A stretch of DNA of 64,000 bases from Rhyzopertha dominica (lineage: Eukaryota > Arthropoda > Insecta > Coleoptera > Bostrichidae). The notes beneath the pieces were generated by a model, which worked only from the letters and a program-made list of their open reading frames with translations, was not told the DNA's origin and ran no database searches. Of this stretch, positions 34,611-43,447 are shown piece by piece. The stretch is taken from positions 14,660,245 through 14,724,244 of the forward strand of contig QCXZ01000086.1 in the NCBI GenBank assembly GCA_025024175.1, read 5' to 3'. A program made the position numbers and the translations under genes. Numbering within the stretch: the stretch's first letter is position 1; every line of letters starts with the position of its first letter.

Positions 34611-35611
34611 AGAGGGTGGTGGTCTCTGAAAGGAGATAGTACGATATTAGGTCTTGCCTTAAAAGATAGAACTTCAGAGATTAATAAGGATCGCAATTTT
34701 GGCATCCATGGTTGGGATTTCCACAGTGGAAATACCAAGATGCATGTAGCCTTGTCAGATATTATTTTGCTCAAGATTCTGGGAATGAGAGCAAAAGGTG
34801 GAAACAAGTACGCCTTTTTCTCTTTCCACGATATAGTAAATGCATCTACAGCTACACTATGGGGTCAGGATGCCAAGATACAAATTGTTTACACTTGGAG
34901 TTTGCATAGGTTGCAAACAGATCAATCTCTGGAGTTCCAAGTTTTTTAACTATTTCTAAGTATGTCATTGTTAAGGGAGTATTCAGTTTCTATGTATGAT
35001 GACCTTGACCACTGGTCTGCTATGTGATTATCTTTTGAACTTATGTAAGAAGCAAAGATAAAAAGATTTTTATTCTCGCACCATTCCCAAATTATTCTTG
35101 TTTGTTTATTCAAGGAAGCATATTTGATGCCTCCCATGCGGTTGATATATGATACTGAGGTCGTATTATCTATTCTTAGTAGGATATTGCAATTTTTAAG
35201 ATTTTTAGCAAAGCTTTGTAGTCCATAGAAAGCAGCTTTTAATTCTAAAACGTTTATATGGTTTGATGCTTCTTTAGGGTTCCAAAACCCATTTGCGGTG
35301 GAGGTACCACAATAGGCCCCCCAACCAACCCTTGAAGCGTCAGTGTATACAGTTATTGTGTAGGTGGGAGGTATTAAGTCTTTCTCCTCTTTGTTTATAT
35401 TATTTATCCACCACATAAAATCTGAATTTATCATCACAGGTATATTCATATATTTATCAAAATTTCCCCTTGTAGTTTTTAATGCCAAATATTTTTGCCG
35501 TTCAAATAATTTAGTGTGAAGCCAGCCATATTTTGTAGCTTGGCAAACTGAGATAATGTATCCAATGAATTTTGCAAATTGCCTTATTTTAATTTTCTTT
35601 TGGTTTTTCAT
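34611..35611 (-). pseudogene. DIRS RNase H and linker region, frameshifted
   Basis: From 35611 the frame reads QKKIKIRQFAKFIGYIISVC, then the RNase H domain with VYTDASRVGWGAYCG (first catalytic Asp), ELKAAFYGLQ (Glu), RIDNTTSVSYIN (Asp) and DNHIADQWSR. The frame then breaks near 34980: LGTPEIDLFATYANSKC continues in a second frame and FPPFALIPRILSKI (34807 on) in a third. These are the usual DIRS segments in the right order, so I read three frameshifts and at least one nonsense codon. The overlap with the RT frame (35589-35611) is also a frame change. Confidence 0.8.
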
Positions 35612-37277
35612 AATAGTGCAGTTTTTTAATTTTGTCTTTTTTCTCTTTTGTTGCGCTCATTTTCATTGAAGCAGTGTTTAATGTAAATCCAAGAAAAATG
35701 ATTTCTTTAGTCGGAGTTAAGCAGCTTTTATGGTGATTTATTAAAAACCCCAGTTTGTAAAGTAAATTGCATGTTTGGGCGATATTTGATAGACACTCTT
35801 CTTTATTTCTGCTAATTAGAAGAAGATCGTCTAAGTAAGCTATTGACATCAGATTTTTACTTCGAAGGTGCTTTAGTATTGGTTTTAATAATTTTGTAAA
35901 AACGTAAGGGGCTGTGCAAAGGCCAAACGGGAGGCATTGAAACTCTAATATGTCTTGACGAAATTTAAATCGCAAATATTTTTTAGATTCGTTATGAATG
36001 GGTAATAAATAATAAGCATCTTTCAAATCTATGGAAGCTAAGTAATCATTTTGCGAAATTAAGTGTTTAGCAGATCTAATGTCCTCAAGTTTGAAGTGAG
36101 GCGTAGTTAAGAATTTGTTTAGTTTTTTAAGATTTAAAATAAACCTATATTTGCCATCAGGCTTTTTCCTAAGAAAGTAACTGGAAAGAAATTGATTTTC
36201 ACAATTTCTAACCTTCTTAATTGCGCCAGATTTCAAAAGTTCTGATATAATGTTTGTGTAAAGTTTTTCCTCTTCCCTATTTAGTCTAGGTTGTTTCGGT
36301 TTTTTGTTTTGGTAAGGTGGAGAATTAAAAGGAATTTTGTATGCTTTTGTCCACCGCAAAATTTTAGCACTACATGGCATAAGAGCCCATGTTTGGTGGA
36401 AAAACTTTATTCTCCCAGCATAATGACCTTTTTGTATTACCTCTGGCGTCTCTTGTTCCAGCGTTCTCCCCGTGGTTCCCTCGGTGAGTGAGTTTTCCTT
36501 GTTACCATTTTCTTGTGATTGGAAGCCGCTTTGCTGTCCTGAAAATTTCCACCTGTAGTTGCGGGGAGGGCGATACGCGTTTTCTGAAGTGGAGGGTGTT
36601 GTTGGCTTTAAGTCTTTTGCAGAGGATTCTAGCACTTTTGCCGCTTTACATTTTTCGCCAAAGTCTTCCCCAAATAACATACCATCCGGATGCTGCAATG
36701 CTGCCATTTTCTGTATTTTGTTATTGAAGTGGTGATATAGTACAAATTTTCTGTGATTGGAGATTGTATGATGAACGTCACAGAGCATTTTCCCTGCATC
36801 CACTAATGGTGATAAATTAGGGTCGGGATTATCTAGGTTGTTGATTTCTAGAAGTTTTGAAAGCGTTGAACCCAGAGCCGTTATACCTTTCCCAAGTGAG
36901 TTTTGGAGATCCATCAGAAAGGCCTCTTTCTTGATGTCAGAAGTAGAGAGCAGCGGCTGTACTTCCAGATTTAGCTTGGGACCCAATAAAGTTGGGCAGT
37001 TCTTTGGAATCGGCCAAGATTCTAAGAGTTTTGCTTTTGATTCTTTAGGTAATCCTTGAGATATGTAAGTCTTCCATCGAGTGGTGAGCTTCTCTGATAT
37101 GTCTGGTCCAAAGGTGTTATATACAGAAGGGTCCTCTCCTAGAATATTGGATATATATTCTGTATTTTCCTCCAATTCTTCGATAGAATTGATAGAGGGC
37201 TCGGATGAGTCACTCGATGACGAATCGTCGGAATCCGAGCCTAGGACAATGAGCTTGTTAGATAATCGTTTTACCAC
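35589..37277 (-). CDS. DIRS Gag-like region and reverse transcriptase
   Basis: The 562-codon frame starts with an acidic Ser-rich stretch (LGSDSDDSSSSDSSEPS, residues 12-28), followed by a Gag-like region to about residue 290. The reverse transcriptase has NREEEKLYTNIISELLKSGA, an LRKKPDGKYRFILNLKKLN segment, the DLKDAYYLLPIH motif, QCLPFGLCTAPYVFTK, and the catalytic box YLDD at residues 481-484. The last ten codons are out of frame with the RNase H that should follow. The N-terminus may be incomplete: a short basic exon at 45770-45863 is a speculative upstream exon. Confidence 0.85.
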   Translation of the reverse strand: MVKRLSNKLIVLGSDSDDSSSSDSSEPSINSIEELEENTEYISNILGEDPSVYNTFGPDISEKLTTRWKTYISQGLPKESKAKLLESWPIPKNCPTLLGPKLNLEVQPLLSTSDIKKEAFLMDLQNSLGKGITALGSTLSKLLEINNLDNPDPNLSPLVDAGKMLCDVHHTISNHRKFVLYHHFNNKIQKMAALQHPDGMLFGEDFGEKCKAAKVLESSAKDLKPTTPSTSENAYRPPRNYRWKFSGQQSGFQSQENGNKENSLTEGTTGRTLEQETPEVIQKGHYAGRIKFFHQTWALMPCSAKILRWTKAYKIPFNSPPYQNKKPKQPRLNREEEKLYTNIISELLKSGAIKKVRNCENQFLSSYFLRKKPDGKYRFILNLKKLNKFLTTPHFKLEDIRSAKHLISQNDYLASIDLKDAYYLLPIHNESKKYLRFKFRQDILEFQCLPFGLCTAPYVFTKLLKPILKHLRSKNLMSIAYLDDLLLISRNKEECLSNIAQTCNLLYKLGFLINHHKSCLTPTKEIIFLGFTLNTASMKMSATKEKKDKIKKLHYYEKPKEN

Positions 37278-37408
37278 TCGACGAATAAAATATGTAACGT
37301 TTAAACCGACTGTGTACTAAAAATAACTCCGCCATAGGCGAAATGATTGTAAAAACTCGACAAAAAATTATCGGTGCCAGTTCAGAGGCCCGGCCCGGAG
37401 GCAAGGCC

Positions 37409-37731
37409 AGTTAAATTTCGTACTCGAACAAACAGCTTTTTAAAAAACAATTTATTGAGTACAAAATAACGTGAACAGTTAAACAGGCTCTGTTCGATAT
37501 ACCCTCGGACAGAGTAACTGCCTAAAAAGTTACAGTATTACAATACAAATAGTTTTTATACATTGGATTCTGCCTACTTTGCTAATAATACAATAAGCTA
37601 CTGTTAATTGTTTACAAAAATAACTAATACTACGTATGCTAAACTATACGAAGTCAACAACGGAAAATAACTGAATATCAAATAGAGGTTATTCCTAAAT
37701 AATAAATCCATTGTTGACGGTTTCGTAACTC
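37409..37731 (-). repeat. Errantivirus 3' LTR
   Basis: It is 323 bp and carries one extra A in an A run near 37680 relative to the other LTR, plus two substitutions (A/G near 37501, A/C near 37549). An AACAATTTATTGAGTAC segment could include the polyadenylation region. It ends in AGTTAC on the coding strand next to the purine tract. Confidence 0.95.
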
Positions 37732-37741
37732 CTCCCGCCGA
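37732..37741 (-). promoter_or_regulatory. Polypurine tract
   Basis: CGGCGGGAGG on the coding strand lies directly before the 3' LTR, the position where plus-strand DNA synthesis is primed. Confidence 0.75.
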
Positions 37742-37867
37742 AGATACGAAATCAGGGGCGAAGCGCAATATCATCAAGGGTCGCTTCGTTTTCTGGTTTC
37801 GGGGATGTCTTCATCCGGTGTAGGTGATGGCATCGTGGTACCACATACTTTCGTGCTAAGAACAAAC

Positions 37868-39379
37868 TTATAAGACGTAGGTAATAATTGTCCAAGAACT
37901 AATCGTATGTGTCAATAAGGGTGGAATGTCTTCTAGATCCAGGGGTTGTGCAAGTTGACTTTTGAGTTGCATCAAGTCGTCCAAGTGTACTTCTTCTAAA
38001 TTTAATTGAATGGGTTTCATTTTGTCTTTCGAATAAATTTTTGGCAAAGTAATTGTAGTATCCAAATAATTAATTACTTCTGAGGAATTAGTTATTAAAT
38101 ATTCTTCATGTGTTTGGAATATACAACCCTTTGGTAATTGAATTAAATAGCTGCCCTTTAAATCAATTTTTTGTTCTGAATTTTGACACTTTAAATTTCC
38201 AACTACATCATTCGGTTCAAAATATAACCAGGCATTATTTCCTAAGCTTTGTATTTTCCAAGTGGAATTTACGGTATGCATATTGCAATTTTGGCAAGGC
38301 TTGATTCTCTGCAATAGTTGATATTCGCAAGTCTCTTTAATATAATTTTTGATGTTTATTTCACGGCAAAGATATATTCCATTTTTCGTTTTAAGGCATG
38401 GATCGTTGGTAAACATGTAAGCATTTTCACTGCTCATGAAATATTTTGCGGTTGGAAGTATAATTTGCGTAACCGTACCATAAATCATTGGCAATGTATA
38501 GGAATGATACAACGAATATACGATTTCACTTGTAATAGGCACATGTAGCAAAAATACTATTCGAGAATTGGTGTGATAAGCACTTAGTTGTATGACTTGT
38601 TCAAATGATTCTATACTACTCATCTCTGGCTTGAATATTAAGTGATTTGGAAGATTTTTATCTATTTTACTTAACTGGTTTAATAATTCGTTTGTAGAGA
38701 TTATACTGGCGTGCAACACATTTAATTTAGAAAATGTTAGGGCAGTTAGCAGATTATTTAGCAAGTAGGAAATATGAGATAAATTGTTTATTAAGATTGA
38801 ATATGATTCGGCAATAGCGAAATCTGATTTTAGATTCATTTCATTAGTCTGNAACTGATTTATCTTTTTAGTGATATATAATTGATTATTTACTACATGT
38901 GATACCGAAGCGTTAAGTCTTATTACAGATTCAGTAACAATGCTCAATCTTTTATCATTTAGTTTTTGTCCATGCGGTAAAGAGTTAATAGCTGTTTCAA
39001 ACTTAATACCGTCTTCTGCAGTTATTCCTTTTACTAAGCTTCCTACAATGTTTAGCAAACCTCTTCTAACTCTGTTGGGTGCATATAATAAATGAGAAAG
39101 CTTTTCATCAATACCTGTAAGAAGTTCTTTACATAAATGATTTGAAAATTTCGTGTCATTATGCATACTGCTCAATTTAAAATATAAATTTCTTAAACTT
39201 TCAGTTTCTTGGATTATTCCAGTTAAATCAAAGGGTTTGATGATAGTCCAGTCTGAATAAGTAATTTTTGCTTGTCCTAAAGGGTGTATGAAAAGTCCAG
39301 GGTTTCCGTCCAGATTGTGTATTATGTCATTCCGTTGTGCTTTTATTACCGTTATCCACACGAGGTAGAAGGGGACCAA
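37868..39379 (-). CDS. env: Errantivirus envelope protein
   Basis: The 503-codon frame overlaps the end of pol by 28 bp. It begins with a hydrophobic signal-like segment (MVPFYLVWITVI) and has a furin-type site RVRR at residues 103-106. A Gly-rich hydrophobic stretch (GLLNIVGSLVKGI) follows, the expected fusion-peptide position in the baculovirus-F-like Env of errantiviruses. Several Cys residues lie in the C-terminal half. The stop at 37868 falls inside what should be the membrane anchor, and a neighbouring frame stays hydrophobic beyond it. The protein as written therefore probably lacks a complete anchor. One N is at 38852. Expression in relatives is from a spliced RNA. Confidence 0.88.
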   Translation of the reverse strand: MVPFYLVWITVIKAQRNDIIHNLDGNPGLFIHPLGQAKITYSDWTIIKPFDLTGIIQETESLRNLYFKLSSMHNDTKFSNHLCKELLTGIDEKLSHLLYAPNRVRRGLLNIVGSLVKGITAEDGIKFETAINSLPHGQKLNDKRLSIVTESVIRLNASVSHVVNNQLYITKKINQXQTNEMNLKSDFAIAESYSILINNLSHISYLLNNLLTALTFSKLNVLHASIISTNELLNQLSKIDKNLPNHLIFKPEMSSIESFEQVIQLSAYHTNSRIVFLLHVPITSEIVYSLYHSYTLPMIYGTVTQIILPTAKYFMSSENAYMFTNDPCLKTKNGIYLCREINIKNYIKETCEYQLLQRIKPCQNCNMHTVNSTWKIQSLGNNAWLYFEPNDVVGNLKCQNSEQKIDLKGSYLIQLPKGCIFQTHEEYLITNSSEVINYLDTTITLPKIYSKDKMKPIQLNLEEVHLDDLMQLKSQLAQPLDLEDIPPLLTHTISSWTIITYVL

Positions 39380-40899
39380 GTACCTGTAATTAAGTGATGT
39401 CTCAACCGTCTTGTGTGTAATTTAATTTCTTTATCTTTTATTTTCAAAATACAAGTGTTATCTGCGTTAATTCTAATTAATTTTGCTGGTCCCAAATATT
39501 TTTTATTAGCTTTAGATGCCCTATCTTCATTTGTGGTATAATAAACTGTTTCACCTACTTTAAAAGGAAGTTCAGCTTCTCTGTTAGCAACAACTCTTTC
39601 TTTTCCTTTATTAATTTTGTCCCGAACAGTGTTGTAAACAATATTTAGTTTGTCTACGTGTTGTTTAATGTAGTTTTCATAAATCTGTTCATTAGTTATT
39701 ATATCATTGGGGTCTCTCGAGTTTGTATGTCCAAAAGTTAAAGCATAGGGAGTATGACCTGTAGAAGAATGAATTGAACTGTTATAGGCGATGACGCCGT
39801 ATTTCACTATTTGATTCAGAGGTTCAGTGTGTTGGGTTTCTAAAATTTTTAAGTGCTCGATTAGAGTTGAATGAAATCTGTCTATGGGTGCATTTGACTG
39901 CGGATTTTTAGGGGTAGTGAAATGGATTTGAATTTTGTGGCTTGCTAGTAAATCTTTAACAATTTTGTTATTAAATTCTGTACCTTGGTCTGTGGTGATT
40001 TGATTAGGTGTTCCGTAATGAGAAAAGTAATTAATTAGTCCTTGCGAGACGTCTACTGGATTTTTAGAAGAAATTGGATACACCTGAGCTAATTTAGAAA
40101 AAGAATCAATAATTGTTAGAAATAATTGTCTCTTGTATGAAAAAGTATCAATATGCAGGTGTTCAAACGGTTTACACGGTGTAGGCGTTAAGTTAATTGG
40201 AATATCATAGTGTTTCCTGTCATACTTATATCTTTTACAAATTTCGCAATAGTTTATAAAATTCTCTACGGATTTTTGCATATTAGGCCAATAGAAAAGA
40301 GATTTTAATTTAGCAAGAGTTTCATTTATTCCTCTATGATTGGTCTTACCCTCATGATAATTTCGAATTGTTACAATTTTATCTTCCTCGTTTTTAACTT
40401 CCGTTCGTTTTTGCAAATACCTAACAAGATTTGGGCCATTGTTGTTGAAAAGACTGCAATATATTTCACAAAACTGTTTATATAAATCATCATCATCTAC
40501 GTATAGTCCATAACTGACATTGGGTACTAAATATTCCTGGAAAAATTGTTTAATTTTGTCTGATGAATTTGAATATGGTACCTGAAGATGGAACATCTGT
40601 CGTTTATCCAATTGTTCGATTTTACAACTATATGGACCTCTTTTTACGTAAATTTGGTTAAGCCTTGTATTTACAATTTCGTCTTTTATAGGTATACTTT
40701 CTGTAACTTGGTCAGTGTCGTTAGAATGTATTGTTATAATGTCAATGTCTTGTTGGTCTTGGTCAGTGTCGGGTTCAGCAATCATAGATTGTGAACAGTC
40801 TGTGATAGCAAAATTTTCAATGTCATCTGGGGACTTTGCAATGGCGTAGTTGCATACTAAAATATGTATGTTCGTGTCGGCGAATATATAACTTAGCAT
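39352..40899 (-). CDS. pol: Errantivirus integrase (Pol C-terminal part)
   Basis: This 515-codon frame first completes the macro-type domain (residues 1-19). It then gives an acidic linker, the zinc-binding HHCC module (His182, His188, Cys218, Cys221), and the integrase core with Asp251 (LHIDTFSY) and Asp304 (TTDQGTEF). Exactly 35 residues later the catalytic Glu position is Asp340 (APIDRFHS). The C-terminal region carries the gypsy-type KVGETVYYTTNEDRASKANK and a chromodomain-free tail. The Glu-to-Asp change would be expected to weaken or abolish strand transfer. The frame is otherwise open and overlaps env at its end. Confidence 0.9.
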   Translation of the reverse strand: MLSYIFADTNIHILVCNYAIAKSPDDIENFAITDCSQSMIAEPDTDQDQQDIDIITIHSNDTDQVTESIPIKDEIVNTRLNQIYVKRGPYSCKIEQLDKRQMFHLQVPYSNSSDKIKQFFQEYLVPNVSYGLYVDDDDLYKQFCEIYCSLFNNNGPNLVRYLQKRTEVKNEEDKIVTIRNYHEGKTNHRGINETLAKLKSLFYWPNMQKSVENFINYCEICKRYKYDRKHYDIPINLTPTPCKPFEHLHIDTFSYKRQLFLTIIDSFSKLAQVYPISSKNPVDVSQGLINYFSHYGTPNQITTDQGTEFNNKIVKDLLASHKIQIHFTTPKNPQSNAPIDRFHSTLIEHLKILETQHTEPLNQIVKYGVIAYNSSIHSSTGHTPYALTFGHTNSRDPNDIITNEQIYENYIKQHVDKLNIVYNTVRDKINKGKERVVANREAELPFKVGETVYYTTNEDRASKANKKYLGPAKLIRINADNTCILKIKDKEIKLHTRRLRHHLITGTWSPSTSCG

Positions 40900-41788
40900 A
40901 GATTTTACTTTTTTGCCAGTTTAATTTATCGAGACCACATCCTATTCTAGGTATTGCTAATTTTTGAACATTATTGTGTACTAACTCTTCTTTTAAATTT
41001 ACAAGTGTTTTAAATAAATCGGAGTATAACGGTTTGTCGAAAAAGTTAGCTTTAGTGATTAAATAATAAATTTTGTATCCATCTGATTCCAAAAATGCGA
41101 CTTGTCCTACAGATTTATTTTGATTTAGTAATTCATTAGATCCTCCAAATTTTTGTTTAATTTGTAAAGCTAATCCTGCGTTCATTTTAAAATCTTTCGA
41201 AACACAGTGTGCCAAAACATAATCTTTTGATAATAAAAGAATATCTTGGTTGCTTTCGCTTAAATTACTGTGTGAAACTTTAATTTTTGTCTCTTTCAAA
41301 AAATTTTCGTAGGTTAAATTTTGTGAAATAGGTGTACGACTCAATGCGTCTGCATTCGTGTTAAGTTTTCCCTTTTTATATTGAATTTCATAATCATATT
41401 CCAAAAGTTTTAATCTCCAACGTACTAATTTTGAATTTGGTTCTTTTAAACTGAACAGCCATGTTAGGGGTCTGTGATCAGTGTAAATGGTAAATTTTCT
41501 GCCATATAGGTAAGGTCTAAAGTATTTTGTTGCCCAAACAATAGCTAATAGTTCTTTTTCTATTGTACTATATTTTTGTTCAGTTTCATTCAAGGTACGT
41601 GAAGCGTACGCTACTGGTCTATCTGAACCAATGCTTCCTTGAGATAAGACTGCACCAAGCGCATAATTTGATGCGTCAGTTGTTAAAACAAAGGGCTTTG
41701 TAAAATCGGGATACTGTAACACTGGATTATTTGTTAAAATATGTTTTGCTTTTTCGAATGCAGATACATATTCTTCGTTTAATTCCAC
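40823..41788 (-). CDS. pol: Errantivirus RNase H followed by macro-type domain
   Basis: The 321-codon frame starts inside the RT connection (FEKAKHILTNNPVLQYPDF). RNase H motifs follow: FVLTTDASNYALGAVLSQ, YSTIEKELLAIVWATKYFRP, IYTDHRPLTW and a terminal NTNADALSR. In the same frame, from about residue 183, comes a macro-type domain (separate entry). The last ~26 codons are out of frame: the break falls in a run of six T (plus strand) at 40909-40914, and the domain finishes in the next frame. Upstream, a TGA at about 41878 and an N at 41992 separate it from the RT frame. Confidence 0.9.
   Translation of the reverse strand: MELNEEYVSAFEKAKHILTNNPVLQYPDFTKPFVLTTDASNYALGAVLSQGSIGSDRPVAYASRTLNETEQKYSTIEKELLAIVWATKYFRPYLYGRKFTIYTDHRPLTWLFSLKEPNSKLVRWRLKLLEYDYEIQYKKGKLNTNADALSRTPISQNLTYENFLKETKIKVSHSNLSESNQDILLLSKDYVLAHCVSKDFKMNAGLALQIKQKFGGSNELLNQNKSVGQVAFLESDGYKIYYLITKANFFDKPLYSDLFKTLVNLKEELVHNNVQKLAIPRIGCGLDKLNWQKSKIYAKLYIRRHEHTYFSMQLRHCKVPR
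40843..41242 (-). other. OARD1/TARG1-like macro domain embedded in errantivirus Pol
   Basis: Between RNase H and the integrase zinc module lie about 133 residues matching the OARD1/TARG1 class of macro domains, which bind ADP-ribose and remove it from acidic side chains. In order: VLAHCVSKDFKMNAGLALQ, KQKFGGSNELLNQ, GQVAFLESDGYKIYYLITK, LAIPRIGCGLDKLNW, and IHILV in the following frame. The Lys of LITK (residue 246 of the 41788 frame) and the Asp of GCGLD (residue 287) are 41 residues apart. That equals the spacing of catalytic Lys84 and Asp125 in human TARG1, as I recall that protein. The match spans nearly the full family length. The domain assignment is by motif recognition; activity is inference. 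Confidence 0.85.
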
Positions 41789-43142
41789 CTTATTTCCTTT
41801 TTTGAGGCATCTTGTTAGTGGCTTTGTAATTTTGGCAAAGTCTTTAATAAATCGTCTATAATATCCTAAAAGACCTCAAAATGATTTGATTTCTTTTTGG
41901 TTTCGTGGAATTGGAAAATTTAGAATGGCTTTAATTTTATCCGGATTAGTTTTACACCATGGGGAGTTACAATATGTCCCAAATATGCAACNTCCTTGTG
42001 TAAGAATTCAGATTTATCGAGCTGAATTTTAAATTTTGCCTGTCGCAATCTTTCGAATACAGTTTTCAATTTTCTTCTTGTAGAGAAGTACTGTACACAA
42101 TAATATCATCTAGATAAACTAGGCATTGGTCTGTTTGCAACCCTCTCAGTATGTTATCCATAACACGCTGAAAGGTGGAGGGCGAATTTTTTAACCCGAA
42201 GGGCATACGTGAGAATTCGTAGTGCCCTTGTTCTGTACTAAAAGCAGTTTTTTCTACGTCATCAGGGTGCATTTCTATTTGGTGAAACCCTGAGGCTAAA
42301 TCCAAAGTTGTGAAATATTGACTTTTGCCCAGCTTGTCTAAAATGTCTGTGATGTTAGGTAAAGGGTATTTGTCATCGATTGTCTTTTCATTTAACTTTC
42401 GATAATCTATTACCATTCTCCATTTTTTCTTACCTGATGCATCTGCTTTCTTAGGTACAATCCAAATTGGACTTGACCATGGAGAAATTGAATGTTTAAT
42501 TATCCCTTGATCTAACATCGAGGAGACTTGATTCTGTACCTCCTGTTTGTGTACATGTGGATACCGATAAGTTTTAGTATAAACAGGATTTTGATCTGTT
42601 AGCCTGATGTGGTGTTTGATTTGATTAGTGAAGGTTAGTGGTACACCTTCGCAATGAAAAATGTCGCGATACTGAAAACACAAAGATCGAATTGCATTTC
42701 GTTCTTCAGAATTTAGATGCGACAATCTGAGGTTTTTTAAATTTCCTTTTAGCATGTTGTCTTGTTCTATTGAGACAGACTTTAAATTTGGAGTTTCCGC
42801 ACACACGTCAATTTCATAAATATCTATTGGTTCTGTTAGTTCCAAAGAAAGTGTCTGGTCTGTCGAATTTAAGATAGTAGTGAATGCTTTATTGTTTTCA
42901 ACTTTAACTAAAGCTGAAGGAATAACTAAACTGTTATCAAAGTAAATTTGTTCGATGTAACCCTCTTTTAAATTTTGTTTTACTGGAATTTGAATTTTCC
43001 TTTCTGTACGCGGTTCTAATGTGATATTAAATAATTTTGCGGATTCCTGTTTTGAGTATTGCAAATGAAGCGGAATTATAGCTTTTTCTGTTTCTAAAAC
43101 TTGTTTGCCTATATTTACGTTTGCTTTTAATTTCTGTAACAA
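41789..43142 (-). CDS. pol: Errantivirus reverse transcriptase
   Basis: The main frame (43142-42066) covers the RT fingers and palm: [17 protein letters not shown], the [20 protein letters not shown] motif, [47 protein letters not shown] and the catalytic YLDD in [13 protein letters not shown]. The frame is lost near 42070. The thumb and connection (41789-42065) continue with a frame change, a TGA at about 41878-41880 within the conserved [12 protein letters not shown] motif, and an N at 41992. As given, RT is split from RNase H. Confidence 0.88.
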
Positions 43143-43376
43143 ATCTAACCCAATTAATNCATCATATTAAAAAATCATGTTAAATTCAAAAACATAAAAT
43201 TTATGTCTGTCTTTAGTATTGAAAATGGGTGGCAATGGAAGATTTACGCTGTATTTGTGACGTGTGGTCTGATGAGCTGTACTTACTTGAAACGGGTCGT
43301 GTTCTACAAAATTTAGAAATTGTTTCCCTACTAAATGTGGACTTATAAAACTTTTTGATGAACCAGTGTCAATCAT
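43143..43376 (-). CDS. pol: Errantivirus aspartic protease
   Basis: The frame begins [13 protein letters not shown] with the retroviral protease DTGS active site and continues through a beta-rich segment ([20 protein letters not shown]). A TAA at about 43166 cuts it just before the expected flap-to-end motif (LIGLDLLQK in the same frame beyond). The stop lies seven bases from an N (43159), so local sequence quality is doubtful. Confidence 0.8.
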
Positions 43377-43447
43377 AAATTTTGCATTAATTCGAGGTAT
43401 TACGATATATGGTAAATTAGTGTTGTTTTCGGTATTTAAGTTAATTA

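Larger units (their letters stand above)
33010..37310 (-). mobile_element. DIRS-type retrotransposon, 5' end unresolved
   Basis: Read on the minus strand, a Gag-like region, reverse transcriptase and RNase H are followed by a tyrosine recombinase, the defining DIRS combination. The 3' end carries a 71-bp inverted repeat (33010-33080 against 33278-33348) and a third partial copy at 33360-33390. No matching terminal repeat was found at the other end, which runs into the errantivirus at 37409. The errantivirus may have inserted into the DIRS 5' region. RT and recombinase frames are long; the RNase H region carries several frameshifts. Confidence 0.85.

Noticed and set aside
36291..37320. Several plus-strand open frames over the DIRS Gag/RT
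   Set aside because: Antisense to a long, motif-rich frame; no independent protein features.
40588..40794. Plus-strand open frames across the errantivirus (also 38110-38304, 38318-38548, 43469-43705)
   Set aside because: They are antisense shadows of pol, env and gag codons.
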